Shown piece by piece: positions 16,996 through 26,188 of a DNA stretch of 64,000 nucleotides (its first letter is position 1; each line of letters begins with the position of its first letter). Under the pieces are notes generated by a model. The model saw only the letters and a list, made by a program, of their open reading frames with translations, made no database searches and was not told where the DNA came from. The position numbers and the translations under genes are program-made. Location of the stretch: the NCBI RefSeq assembly GCF_008692035.1, contig NZ_VTFG01000001.1, positions 496,001 through 560,000 on the forward strand, read 5' to 3'. This stretch comes from Pseudomonas marginalis. Its GTDB lineage: Bacteria > Pseudomonadota > Gammaproteobacteria > Pseudomonadales > Pseudomonadaceae.

Positions 16996-18971
16996 TGAAA
17001 CTGCAAATTGAAAAACTGATTTTGTGGCCAAAAAATGGTCGCCATTACCGTGAAGTGAAGTTTACACCTGGTGCCGTGAACGTCATCAGCGGCTCCTCTA
17101 AGGCGGGCAAGTCCGCGGTCATTCCTATTATCGACTACTGCCTGGCCTCAGAGAAATGTGCGATTCCTGTAGGCACGATCAGGAATACTTGTGCATGGTT
17201 TGGACTGCTGGTGGACACGGATGAGGGCATGAAGCTGTTCGCGAGATCTGAGCCGGGCCGCCAGCGCTCCACCGATGATATGTTCGTGCTAGAGGGGCAG
17301 AGCATTTCTATCCCAGCCAGGATCGAACGAAAAAACTCCAATCGCAACATCGTTAAAGAGATCCTGAATCGGCTGTCAGGCCTGCCCAACATCGGTTTCG
17401 GCGAAGACGTCAAATTCGGATTCAAGAACCGGCCCAGCTTCCGAGACCTGATGGCGTTCACCTTTCAGCCGCAGAACATTGTCGCCAATCCGGATGTCCT
17501 CTTCTATAAGGCAGACACGACTGGCCACCGGGAAAAACTGAAAGACATCTTTCCCTTCATCCTAGGTGCTGTCACGCCCCAGACATTGCTGGCGTCTTGG
17601 GAAATGAAGGATCTGGAGCGCAGACAAAAACAGCTTCGGTCAGAAATCAAGACACTGGCGGACGCGTCAGCTCGGCTGCGGGGAGAAGCCAATAGCTGGT
17701 ACTTCCGAGCGCGTGAGTATGGTCTGGTTGGTATCGACTCGGTGCTCTCCGAGGAGTGGCCTGTTGCGGTCGAACAGCTTGCCGCGATTCTGATGAAAAC
17801 CTCAAGGGATGCTCAACCGAAACTAGAGACAATCCAGGCCTCGATCACCACCATTGGTGAGCTCAAGATCAGGGAAGAAATTATTGCCGCGAATCTATTC
17901 GCAGGTCGCCAGAAGCTAAATCAGCTGAGCGGACTGCAGAGAGATGCAGATGCCTACGTTTCTGCCCTAGAAACTATGAAGGATCGCCTGTCTCTCTCGA
18001 CATGGCTCAAAGGCTTGGTGAAAAAAGAAAATGTGACACCTATCGGTGCACTCGTGTCCCCAACCCTGTCAGCATCGGGTGAACTGGACGCGCTATGCGA
18101 GGCCCTCAGCAGCATCGAAGACAGCGCGCGCGTCGCGCCGGTAGTTCCCATATCGATTGAGAGCGAAACGCTACGGCTCCGAAACGCGATGAACGAGGAC
18201 TCAGATGAACTTGATGCCATCCGCAAAGAGATTAGAGCGATTGAGTTGGTCGACGCGCAAGCCAAAGGACAAGCGTTACGCGAAGCAGACATTGACCGAT
18301 ACCTGGGAAGACTTGAAGAGGCAGTCAAAAATTACAAAGAGGCTCAATTCGATAGCACCCTAGCCAGCGAGTTGGAGAAGGTGGACAAGCGGATGACGGA
18401 GCTTGCACCACTAGTGTCCGTGGATTTGATCAGAGCGAACACCCGTAAGATCCTGGATTCCTTGAGTGCTTATTGCGCGAAAATCACCCCGACTCTTGAT
18501 GCTGAGTGGAAGGACGCGAGGATTGGGCTGTCGATCACGGACTTGGCCATCAAGGTGCGCCATGATGGCCGTGATGACTTCCTTTGGGAAATTGGTAGTG
18601 GTGCGAACTGGCTCGCCTACCATGTGGCCATGCTCCTCGCGCTGCAGAAGCTATTTATGGCCAAGAAAGCGGTCGAGCACCCAGTGCCACATTTCCTAGT
18701 ATTCGATCAGCCCAGCCAAGTCTACTTCCCGGTAAAACGTGCCGCGCAGGTCGAAGAAGAGCATGAGCTCAATGATGAAGACCGAGTTGCGGTGCGTAAG
18801 GTCTTCAAGGCATTCGCCGACGCGGTCAATTCGTCTGAAGGACGGCTGCAGATCATCGTGCTCGATCATGCTGACGATGGCGTTTGGGGAAAAATTCCAG
18901 GAGTTGTACTGACCGAAGAGTGGCGAGACACCAAGCTGGTGCCTGACTGGTTCAGCCTTCCGCCAGAATAA
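16995..18971 (+). CDS. DUF3732 ATPase, ABC-three-component system
   Basis: A 658-residue SMC/ABC-like ATPase. Walker A is GSSKAGKSAV at about residues 33-42, a long helical/coiled insert runs from about 210 to 500, and the C-terminal Walker B area reads PHFLVFDQPSQVYFP, followed by IIVLDHAD. This is the DUF3732 protein that forms the motor of ABC-3C conflict systems. The ATG overlaps the TGA of the middle component (TGATG), so translation is coupled. Together the three genes form one complete, intact system. Confidence 0.88.
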   Translation: MKLQIEKLILWPKNGRHYREVKFTPGAVNVISGSSKAGKSAVIPIIDYCLASEKCAIPVGTIRNTCAWFGLLVDTDEGMKLFARSEPGRQRSTDDMFVLEGQSISIPARIERKNSNRNIVKEILNRLSGLPNIGFGEDVKFGFKNRPSFRDLMAFTFQPQNIVANPDVLFYKADTTGHREKLKDIFPFILGAVTPQTLLASWEMKDLERRQKQLRSEIKTLADASARLRGEANSWYFRAREYGLVGIDSVLSEEWPVAVEQLAAILMKTSRDAQPKLETIQASITTIGELKIREEIIAANLFAGRQKLNQLSGLQRDADAYVSALETMKDRLSLSTWLKGLVKKENVTPIGALVSPTLSASGELDALCEALSSIEDSARVAPVVPISIESETLRLRNAMNEDSDELDAIRKEIRAIELVDAQAKGQALREADIDRYLGRLEEAVKNYKEAQFDSTLASELEKVDKRMTELAPLVSVDLIRANTRKILDSLSAYCAKITPTLDAEWKDARIGLSITDLAIKVRHDGRDDFLWEIGSGANWLAYHVAMLLALQKLFMAKKAVEHPVPHFLVFDQPSQVYFPVKRAAQVEEEHELNDEDRVAVRKVFKAFADAVNSSEGRLQIIVLDHADDGVWGKIPGVVLTEEWRDTKLVPDWFSLPPE

Positions 18972-19015
18972 AACCTCAGGCACTATCCGCGGAGTCTTGC
19001 AGATGGGCTAAAGGC

Positions 19016-19177
19016 TTAACTCGCTAGCGCGGCTTCCTCCAGTGCCGCTGCAAGCACCTCCAAGGCGTCAGCCAAGCGGGAATCCTCACGCGCGTCCCCA
19101 CTGCTGGGAGTAAACTCCCGGCAGTGGCGCAACAGCGCGTCGCGATCATTGTGGTTCAGATCCAGTTGAATGTGCAT
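19016..19177 (-). CDS. small hypothetical protein
   Basis: A 53-codon frame on the minus strand begins ATG at 19177 and reads MHIQLDLNHNDRDALLRHC and later LADALEVLAAALEEAALAS before TAA. The sequence is acidic and amphipathic, with an LxxAL pattern that looks like a coherent helical small protein rather than noise, and no opposing frame covers it. The ribosome site is weak. It lies between the ABC-3C operon and the DUF4209 gene, on the opposite strand to both. Confidence 0.5.
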   Translation of the reverse strand: MHIQLDLNHNDRDALLRHCREFTPSSGDAREDSRLADALEVLAAALEEAALAS

Positions 19178-19399
19178 GGTCGAAAATTCCGAGGTGGTTG
19201 AGCTGCACCTGGCGACTTAGCTGGCGCTCAAGCACGCTTTAATCGCATATTGCGCGTTGTTGACAAGCCGGGAGTGCAGGGTATTGATGCTTGAACAGGA
19301 GGCCCAGGTTTTGCTCGGTCTGACCACGTGGTTCAGCTTTACCTTCATATGAGCTGTGAGCACGCAAGCCGCTCTAAATCCCCCTCATGAGGATTCGCT
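19178..19399. other. upstream region of the DUF4209 gene
   Basis: No further gene seen. It probably contains the divergent promoters of the small minus-strand gene and the DUF4209 gene, but I see no convincing boxes. Confidence 0.4.
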
Positions 19400-21325
19400 G
19401 TGTCGCAAGACTTCTACCGTTATCCTGAAGCCACACCACTCACCCTAGAAGCACTGCATGCCATTGATTTCGCCACCGTGCTGAACGGTGTGGCACCTCG
19501 CTACTACGACATTTGGCGTGCACTGGCTGACGCCGCAAGAACAACCCTGGCCAGCGAGGAGTTCGCCCAAGCCCGGGTACTTTGGCTCCTGTCCGATCTT
19601 TGCTCCATGATGCTCAACCCCTCTAATCCAAACGAGCTCTTCAGGCCCTTCGCCATCCTGGAGGACAAGCGGTCACTGGCCATCACCGATGTAACTGGAG
19701 ACGAGTTCGATTTCCTCGAATCCGCGATGGATGAGCTCAGTACTGGTCTCGTGAAGGCCCGCGTTGCAGAAGCCCTATGGATCACCCAAGGACGACGTCA
19801 TATCAAGCAGGCCCAGGCGGCTTTGGCGGGGTATCAGACAGTCCCCTTGAATGAAGACACCTGGTGGCGAGGCGGGGAAGATTGCTGGGGCCGTGCACTA
19901 ATGCTGGCGCCAAGGCTAGGGAAGGCCGGCAAGGACATCGCGGAACAACTATCGAATCGTTTGTTCGATGCACTCGACAAAGAATTTGAAGCTCCGTCCC
20001 CCATGCTGGCGCCAATAGCGGCCTTGGTACTCGAGAATCGCGTGGTGCACAGCCAAGCAGCTGATCTGCCGTCCAGGTTGGAGGAGGTCGGCCGGAACTC
20101 AGAGCGCAACGGTAATATTTTACGGGCTCGACGTTGCTATGAGTTGAGCATGGACGCGTACCGTGCTGCTAAAGACCCTGTTTCATCGGCACGCATGACA
20201 GCAGCCCTCGCCAATACGTGGGTGGCAGAAGCGGAGGTGCTTGGTGATGGAGAAGGGGCGCAGCCGCTGATCGCCCTGAACAACCTCGAGAAGGCGTTGC
20301 AGATCTACAGAAAGGTACCGCAGAGATTCAGGGATCAGCTTGGCGTGACCGAGCTACTGATTCGCTTGCCTCAACGCATCGCAGATGCGGGCAATCGTTC
20401 GGTGGGGATGATGCGCATGATCTCATCGCCGCCTACGGATATATCAGACCTAGTCAATGATGCCTTGGAAAAGGTTTCTGGCAAGTCCCCGGTTGAAGCA
20501 CTCCATGCGTTAGCCACGCTGTATCCATTTGCCAAGAAAGAGGGCGCTCGGCAGGCAGCTTTGAACACGCTGCGTGTAGGCTTGATCGGTGCGCTTAGTG
20601 GCGCGACATACCTCGACAAGGGTGGGCGTGTGATCGCCAAGACCAAACCTATTTCATTAGGCGCTGAGCCCTCGCAAGATAACGAGGAGCGCATTTGGGC
20701 AGAGATGGTCAAAAACCACACCTTTACACGCAATCTCACCGTGCAAGGCGGATTGATTCCAGCATTGGGCGTTATGCAGAGGGAACACTGCTACAAAGAG
20801 CAGGATCTGGTTGAACTTGCCAAGGCGTCGGCTCTGGTTCCGCCCGAGCGGGCGCTCATGGTCGGCAAAGGTCTGTATTGGGGGATGGTGGGCGATTTTG
20901 GCATGGCAGTGCACTTCCTCATCCCACAACTGGAGAACATCGTTCGGTTCCACATGAAAGGCGCGGAACTGAAAACCTCCAACACTGACGCAGAGGGTAT
21001 CGAGAATGAGAATGGCCTAAGCACGCTTCTGGACGTCGAGGGGGTCGATGCTGTCTTCGGCGCCGACATCGTGTTCGAGATGAAAGCCCTGTTCTGCAGC
21101 GCATTCGGGCCGAACCTGCGCAACGCGTTTGCTCATGGCCTGATGGACGACGATGATTTCTATTCGGCGGATGCGGTTTACGCCTGGTGGTTCATGTTGA
21201 AGTGGGTAGCCATGGTCTATTGGGCCCAGTCAGCACAACGCAACAACGCCTCAGCCGATGCTCAATCAACCAGTCCGAGTGACCAAGGCGCACCTGTTGA
21301 CGAACCAGAACCAGACGTTACCTAA
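19400..21325 (+). CDS. DUF4209 domain-containing protein (HEPN-like C-terminus)
   Basis: A 641-residue helical protein starting at GTG 19400. The C-terminal 100 residues carry the DUF4209 pattern: a VFGADIVFEMKALFCSAFG helix, then PNLRNAFAHGLMDDDDF. Arg574 and His579 in RNAFAH form an R-x4-H element similar to HEPN domains. The rest (residues 1-500) is repeat-like helical. Function is unknown; DUF4209 proteins appear in many genomic islands. The end is an acidic low-complexity tail. It stops five bases before the convergent gene's stop at 21331. Confidence 0.8.
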   Translation: MSQDFYRYPEATPLTLEALHAIDFATVLNGVAPRYYDIWRALADAARTTLASEEFAQARVLWLLSDLCSMMLNPSNPNELFRPFAILEDKRSLAITDVTGDEFDFLESAMDELSTGLVKARVAEALWITQGRRHIKQAQAALAGYQTVPLNEDTWWRGGEDCWGRALMLAPRLGKAGKDIAEQLSNRLFDALDKEFEAPSPMLAPIAALVLENRVVHSQAADLPSRLEEVGRNSERNGNILRARRCYELSMDAYRAAKDPVSSARMTAALANTWVAEAEVLGDGEGAQPLIALNNLEKALQIYRKVPQRFRDQLGVTELLIRLPQRIADAGNRSVGMMRMISSPPTDISDLVNDALEKVSGKSPVEALHALATLYPFAKKEGARQAALNTLRVGLIGALSGATYLDKGGRVIAKTKPISLGAEPSQDNEERIWAEMVKNHTFTRNLTVQGGLIPALGVMQREHCYKEQDLVELAKASALVPPERALMVGKGLYWGMVGDFGMAVHFLIPQLENIVRFHMKGAELKTSNTDAEGIENENGLSTLLDVEGVDAVFGADIVFEMKALFCSAFGPNLRNAFAHGLMDDDDFYSADAVYAWWFMLKWVAMVYWAQSAQRNNASADAQSTSPSDQGAPVDEPEPDVT

Positions 21326-21330
21326 TCTTG

Positions 21331-23031
21331 CTACCTGCTTGACCTCAAGTTTCTCAACGCTGGAATCCAGGCGTGAGGGGTAAGCGGAAGACGGTAGTGC
21401 CGGCATGCCATAACGAGGATAGGATCGTACCCATGCTTGACAACAGACAAAGTAGAGTACGCGTCGCCATCTAGGCATACGGCTTCCACCAGTTTAATAG
21501 CGAGATCACCGTCAGCGGTAATGGGGATTTCAGTGAAAACCGCGCCATGCGATTGATGATTTGTATAAAGGTGTTCTTCAGAGTCTAATCTGACAAACCA
21601 TAGCTGGTGGTTACAGTGCCTTAAAGACTCATTCGCGAAGGCTACGAAGTTGTCGGTGTAGTCGCTAGCTCCATCAATGGTTGCCCAAAGGATGAGCAGG
21701 GGGATCAACGAACTGCCTGACGTGTGCCACTGTCGATAATCTTCCGTTTTCTCCTGGGGATGAGAGATCAGATCACGGTAACGAGAAACATGCGTTGGGT
21801 AACGATCATGACAGCGAAAAGCAAACTGGTACTGGTCTAGGGTTTCCTGGCTGTAGCTAATAATGAGCTCTCGATAACCTTCGATTTGGGAAAGAAAAAG
21901 CAACGCCGTGGCAATGTCAGTCGACTGGGAGTCCGTACATGGGCTGAATAGCGCGTCGTTATTGTTGATCAGATGGAAGACATTTTCTGCCATCGCTTTA
22001 GCGTTGGCTTGATGTGAGATTTTCGACTCTGAGTCTGTCGCATGCTGTGCTTTCCAAAGCATCCACAACCCCCGTTGAGAGAGTCTTCCAAGCGTGTCAA
22101 ACAGTTTAAGGTTGGTATCCACTGGGCTGTCGGGTCTCACGGCCGCAGATACGGCGTCCCTTAAACCTATAATCGGAATTACTTTCTCGCCATAGTACTC
22201 ATCCCAAATCCGGAAGTGCAAATTTATGAGTTCGTCGAAAGTGCTACGCAGACTTCTTGATTCTTCACCTGTTAATTTCGTTTTTATAAATTCCCAAGCA
22301 TGCAGAATTGTCAATTCGCTGGCTTTGTACGGGGCTTCGAGGTTTTTGGCCTCTCGCGCCCAAACGTAAAGAACCGATAGGCAAATATATGTGCGCCTCA
22401 GGGAACTCAGATCACTTTTGCGACCCTTTGGCTCATTGTGCAATAGGCCCTTAAGCAGCGGAACGAAATTTGCGTAAGAAACCTCCGGTTCATCGAGCAT
22501 CGCGATCGACTTTTGAAAATAACCACGTAAATCTTTGCTAACAAGTTGCTCGCGCAGCGTTCCTGCAGCTAACAGGTCAGCAAGTTTGTCTCCGTTCCAC
22601 TCTTCAAAGCTTACCCCATACCGTTCAGTAAATTCGGCCATGAGCCCTGTCATGCGACCACGCATGGGTTCATCGACGTCACCCCCAAAGCAGATGCAAA
22701 TTACTTTTTCCAAGTCCTGGAATTCGGGCGGCACCCTGGATCGAAAGTAGACAAAGACGATGTCGCTCACAGAACTCACCAACGACTGATTAGTTCTATC
22801 CCAGCCGTCACGCGTCAAGTCTCCTTTTTTCAAGGTAAAAGCGTACAGTTTCTTTTTGCCATTTTCATCGGCAGGGCCAACTGCAAGGACGTCTACTCCT
22901 CCTTGGTCTGTGCCTCTACCAGGGCGAGAGATTACGTTGTACCCTAACTCACTTAGTAGGTCAGGCAGTACGACATCGAGCTCATCACGCTCGCGCAGCG
23001 AAGCGACATATTGCTTAAACACGAGCTTCAC
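21331..23031 (-). CDS. module copy 1, gene B: Mrr-like nuclease N-terminus with helical C-terminus
   Basis: A 566-residue protein starting at GTG 23031, whose start overlaps the TAG of the upstream gene A by one base (TAGTG). Residues 20-71 look like a restriction-endonuclease fold: LLSELGYNV (Glu28), GVDVLAV (Asp47) and FTLKKGD (Lys68), as in Mrr-type enzymes. A second conserved block is VICICFGGDVDEPMRG and FEEWNGDKLADLL. The last 400 residues are helical and not recognised. It is homologous over nearly its whole length to the gene at 35675-37552. The nuclease assignment is by motif pattern and unproven; the partner gene A is always on the same strand upstream. Confidence 0.75.
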   Translation of the reverse strand: MKLVFKQYVASLRERDELDVVLPDLLSELGYNVISRPGRGTDQGGVDVLAVGPADENGKKKLYAFTLKKGDLTRDGWDRTNQSLVSSVSDIVFVYFRSRVPPEFQDLEKVICICFGGDVDEPMRGRMTGLMAEFTERYGVSFEEWNGDKLADLLAAGTLREQLVSKDLRGYFQKSIAMLDEPEVSYANFVPLLKGLLHNEPKGRKSDLSSLRRTYICLSVLYVWAREAKNLEAPYKASELTILHAWEFIKTKLTGEESRSLRSTFDELINLHFRIWDEYYGEKVIPIIGLRDAVSAAVRPDSPVDTNLKLFDTLGRLSQRGLWMLWKAQHATDSESKISHQANAKAMAENVFHLINNNDALFSPCTDSQSTDIATALLFLSQIEGYRELIISYSQETLDQYQFAFRCHDRYPTHVSRYRDLISHPQEKTEDYRQWHTSGSSLIPLLILWATIDGASDYTDNFVAFANESLRHCNHQLWFVRLDSEEHLYTNHQSHGAVFTEIPITADGDLAIKLVEAVCLDGDAYSTLSVVKHGYDPILVMACRHYRLPLTPHAWIPALRNLRSSR

Positions 23032-24761
23032 TAGTGACTCTCCATTTTGTATAGGAATAGTTGCTTACGCAGCGAAATGGGCGCAAAGAAATACTGACGA
23101 GCGATTTCTAGATTGTGGTGGAACGGGGTGGCCTTAGTCTCAAAAGTATTATAATTACCGTCAACCGGCCTCAGACTGACGAGTCCATTGCCATAAAGGA
23201 GAGTCCGCTCGACGAATATATCCGCTAGGAACGACCCTTTCTTGCCTTCATCGATAGCCTGCTGAACTTGATCGCTGTAACGCTCAAATTCCATTTGCCG
23301 GTGATGTGCTGGAGGCAAGAGTTCTTTCAAACCCCTAGCTTTATCGATACCATTCATATAGCTATTTAGGCGGGTGATCGCAGCGCTGATCATTTCTGCT
23401 GTCGAACCATCACCATTGGCCATAGGAGCTAGACAACCTTGGGCAAGGCTTGGATAGTTAATCAGCACAGGATCGTATAGCAGGTCACCAATCTCTGCCC
23501 GCTGCGTCGAAGGCGCTGATGTGCCCAACAACACAAGGATTGTCGCCAGAGGTATCGGGTAGGCGAAAAAGTGACCCACCGCTTTACGCGCGATGAAGCC
23601 GTACTCTTCTGGCTTTAGGTCAAACGAAGAACCTTCACAGACGAACTGGTGGGGTGCTTCCTGGCCCAGCAGAAATCCTTTATGGAGCTCTGTGCAGAGT
23701 CGCTGATCTCCCGTTCTAAGCCATCTTACGACCCATGAATTGAGCACACCAGGTTTGCCCTTGAGCAGCCCCTCAACCGTCATGACGAACTGGCTAAGTG
23801 TGTGCTCTGATTGGTCATCTCTGAGAAACAAACTCTGCAGAAAGTCTTGGGCATGATTAGCGCCGCCTGCATCAATTAACCGCCCAAGGAACAAGTCTAA
23901 ATTTGAGCAATCGTAGGGCTGAAGCGTGGCCCCTCCCACCGCTATAAGCAGAGATTGCCAAAGCGGGGGCGTGAGGCAGCTGGAGCGGTGGGCAAGCGTA
24001 TAGGCTATTTCTTTAGTTACCGCTGGGGTCACAGGGAGCAAGATCTCGAGAGCGAGATCGTGAAGAGCGACAAGAGCAGGCTTCGGAGCCTTTTCAAGCC
24101 AGCAGAAGATAGTTTTCAGCAGAGCTGCACGGAGCGAGTCTGACCTGTCTACTTCGGCAGTAGCCCTCAGAGCATTGATCGCGCTTAGCCATTTCTCGTC
24201 GTCATCGTATCTTGCGTATCGAAGCCCTGCTAAGGCTTGATCCCTTAAAGTCTGATTGGGGTTGGACAGATAAGCGAAGACTCTTGGCCCATGCCTCCGC
24301 GTATCCGACCGCACGCCCTGTGAGATGGCTGCTGTCAGGGCTTGGAAGCGCTCACAGCGCGAGTCCATCGCATCCACGGACTTGAAGATTTGTTCAACGC
24401 GGTCTGACCGATCATGACACCAGGTTTCAAGTACCTGAGAAACGTCGCCACTGTCAGCCACTGGCTCGTACAGACGTTCAATGACGGCTAGTAAAGTGGG
24501 CAGACCGATGTTCAGCTTACCTAAAAGACTCGCATAGACCATCTTGCCTATGGCTCTTCGTATGTCGGTGTACCGGCTCAAGAACTCTTCGGACACCCCT
24601 TCAACCAAATCGATGGCGCCGTCATTGTGGACTTGCGCGAGTGTATCGGTGTACGGCCCATACTCGCTGTAATCGCTTTTCCAGTACCTGTTGAAGATAG
24701 CGTCGATCAACGTGCCTTCCTGAACCTTCTCCATGATTTCGGCGTATGAGGGCACTGCCAT
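23031..24761 (-). CDS. module copy 1, gene A: large helical repeat-like protein
   Basis: A 576-residue soluble protein, probably all-helical and HEAT-like by composition. The ATG at 24761 has GGAG at a good spacing; a codon at 24803 would add 14 residues. No catalytic motif. Two conserved C-terminal blocks are shared with its paralogue at 37549-39309: LLYDPVLINYPSL, and SFLADIFVERTLLYGNGLVS. Position and overlap suggest it is co-translated with gene B and forms a complex with it. Not a recognised family. Confidence 0.75.
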   Translation of the reverse strand: MAVPSYAEIMEKVQEGTLIDAIFNRYWKSDYSEYGPYTDTLAQVHNDGAIDLVEGVSEEFLSRYTDIRRAIGKMVYASLLGKLNIGLPTLLAVIERLYEPVADSGDVSQVLETWCHDRSDRVEQIFKSVDAMDSRCERFQALTAAISQGVRSDTRRHGPRVFAYLSNPNQTLRDQALAGLRYARYDDDEKWLSAINALRATAEVDRSDSLRAALLKTIFCWLEKAPKPALVALHDLALEILLPVTPAVTKEIAYTLAHRSSCLTPPLWQSLLIAVGGATLQPYDCSNLDLFLGRLIDAGGANHAQDFLQSLFLRDDQSEHTLSQFVMTVEGLLKGKPGVLNSWVVRWLRTGDQRLCTELHKGFLLGQEAPHQFVCEGSSFDLKPEEYGFIARKAVGHFFAYPIPLATILVLLGTSAPSTQRAEIGDLLYDPVLINYPSLAQGCLAPMANGDGSTAEMISAAITRLNSYMNGIDKARGLKELLPPAHHRQMEFERYSDQVQQAIDEGKKGSFLADIFVERTLLYGNGLVSLRPVDGNYNTFETKATPFHHNLEIARQYFFAPISLRKQLFLYKMESH

Positions 24762-25092
24762 GCTGAGTCTCCGTCTGTCCGTAGCGACTAATGATATATT
24801 CAAAATTGGCGAGCACGCCCGGGTTTGTGTCCGAGACAGGAGCTCACTCGTTGCTGCTTGTCAAAATTCAATCCATCACGAAGGCTGAGCCGACGATTGC
24901 TAGGCTGCAGTCAACTGTACCGCGCCCCCCCTCAAGCACTTTCTCGGGACTTCACCTGGCCAAATCCTTGGCCTATACCCAAAATTCACAGTTAGGCATA
25001 GCGCGACAAAGGTCGTAGCTAACAGCTCTAGCTCGGGCCTTGGCGCTCGACCCCGGGCGAGTTAGTCTCGAGCTTTTGCGTTGAGGCTGGAG
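24762..25092. other. divergent intergenic region
   Basis: Lies between the start of module copy 1 and the next plus-strand gene. No gene is seen. It must hold the promoters for both sides; I see no clear boxes or operators. Confidence 0.4.
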
Positions 25093-26061
25093 ATGCGAAC
25101 GAAGCGAAGGATTACCCGGGCGTACTGTGTGGAGTTGGGCGAGGAGTTAACCATAGGCGGTGCACGCCAAGCCTATTTCAACCAAAACCAGCCACGCAGC
25201 CGCTTTCTGTTCCAATGCTCATCACCGGAATGCAGGGCGCTCAAGGTGGTGCCAAAAATCACAGCCGTCAATTACTACATCCACCCGACCGAAAAAGCGC
25301 GCGTCAAATCTCCCCATTACAAAGACAACGAGCACTATGACCATCATGCGGAGTGCGAGTGGATGCTGCCAGATGAGGACGAAGGTAGCGATGCGCCGTT
25401 GCCCGGAGAGACGGAGTTACAGACCCGCACACGCTTGGCAAAACGCCAACTCACTTCGGTAATCGATATCTTTGTTCCCCCGACACAGCCAGAACAACCC
25501 GTGGTACGTCCACCTCGAGCCGCACCAGGCGACGAGGACGAGGCAGGAGCTATTCGTCGACGGGGCGGTGGCGGCGCAGAAGGCACCCGATCCGATCGGA
25601 AGCACCGAAGCGGTGACCTGCGTGAGCTAGTGGATTACTACCACGACACACGCGAAGCCTTGAAAGACCTCTTTCCCGAGGTAACGATCAACGTGACAGG
25701 GCGTGGTGAGATACCGTTGCGTTCGTACTTCAAGAAGGTGGCTTGGGCCAGGCCTGACACTGCAGGTTACGTCTACAACGGCGGTGGGCGGATTGAGCCG
25801 CGGGAAGGGGCCGGCTTCGTATTCAACTTCTATGACAAGGTTGCGGACAAAGATGCCTCTCTCCAGGTCTCTGATGAGGTCATGACTCAGCACCGATCGA
25901 GGCGCTATGTGAATGAACTTCTCGATCAGGCACGGCTGGTAAGGTACTTCACGTTCTATTTCCTGGGCACCTTCACCTATCACGAGGCCAGCGACACCAT
26001 GGTTGCACAGGTTACTGACCTTCGCTGCCTGGCGATTGACTTGGGGCCGTTGAGGAGCTGA
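25093..26061 (+). CDS. hypothetical protein with Cys/His cluster
   Basis: A 322-residue protein, ATG 25093. The N-terminal half has QCSSPECRA and, after VNYYIHP, SPHYKDNEHYDHHAECEW, a cysteine/histidine set reminiscent of CoiA-like zinc fingers. An acidic region (DEDEGSD) and a proline/glycine-rich linker (about 145-175) join it to a C-terminal domain. The same general layout of Cys/His head is found in the gene at 4457-5605 of this window, though not clear full-length homology. Function unknown. Confidence 0.7.
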   Translation: MRTKRRITRAYCVELGEELTIGGARQAYFNQNQPRSRFLFQCSSPECRALKVVPKITAVNYYIHPTEKARVKSPHYKDNEHYDHHAECEWMLPDEDEGSDAPLPGETELQTRTRLAKRQLTSVIDIFVPPTQPEQPVVRPPRAAPGDEDEAGAIRRRGGGGAEGTRSDRKHRSGDLRELVDYYHDTREALKDLFPEVTINVTGRGEIPLRSYFKKVAWARPDTAGYVYNGGGRIEPREGAGFVFNFYDKVADKDASLQVSDEVMTQHRSRRYVNELLDQARLVRYFTFYFLGTFTYHEASDTMVAQVTDLRCLAIDLGPLRS

Positions 26062-26188
26062 GCTTCAGTAGAGATGGCAGCTCCAAACCATTGGCAAGGG
26101 CGGCACCCGATGGGTAAATGCTTAAATCAGCGAAAGGCCTTCGCCTAGACATAGATAGGTGCCGTGTAATGCAGCCAAGGAGCAAGTG

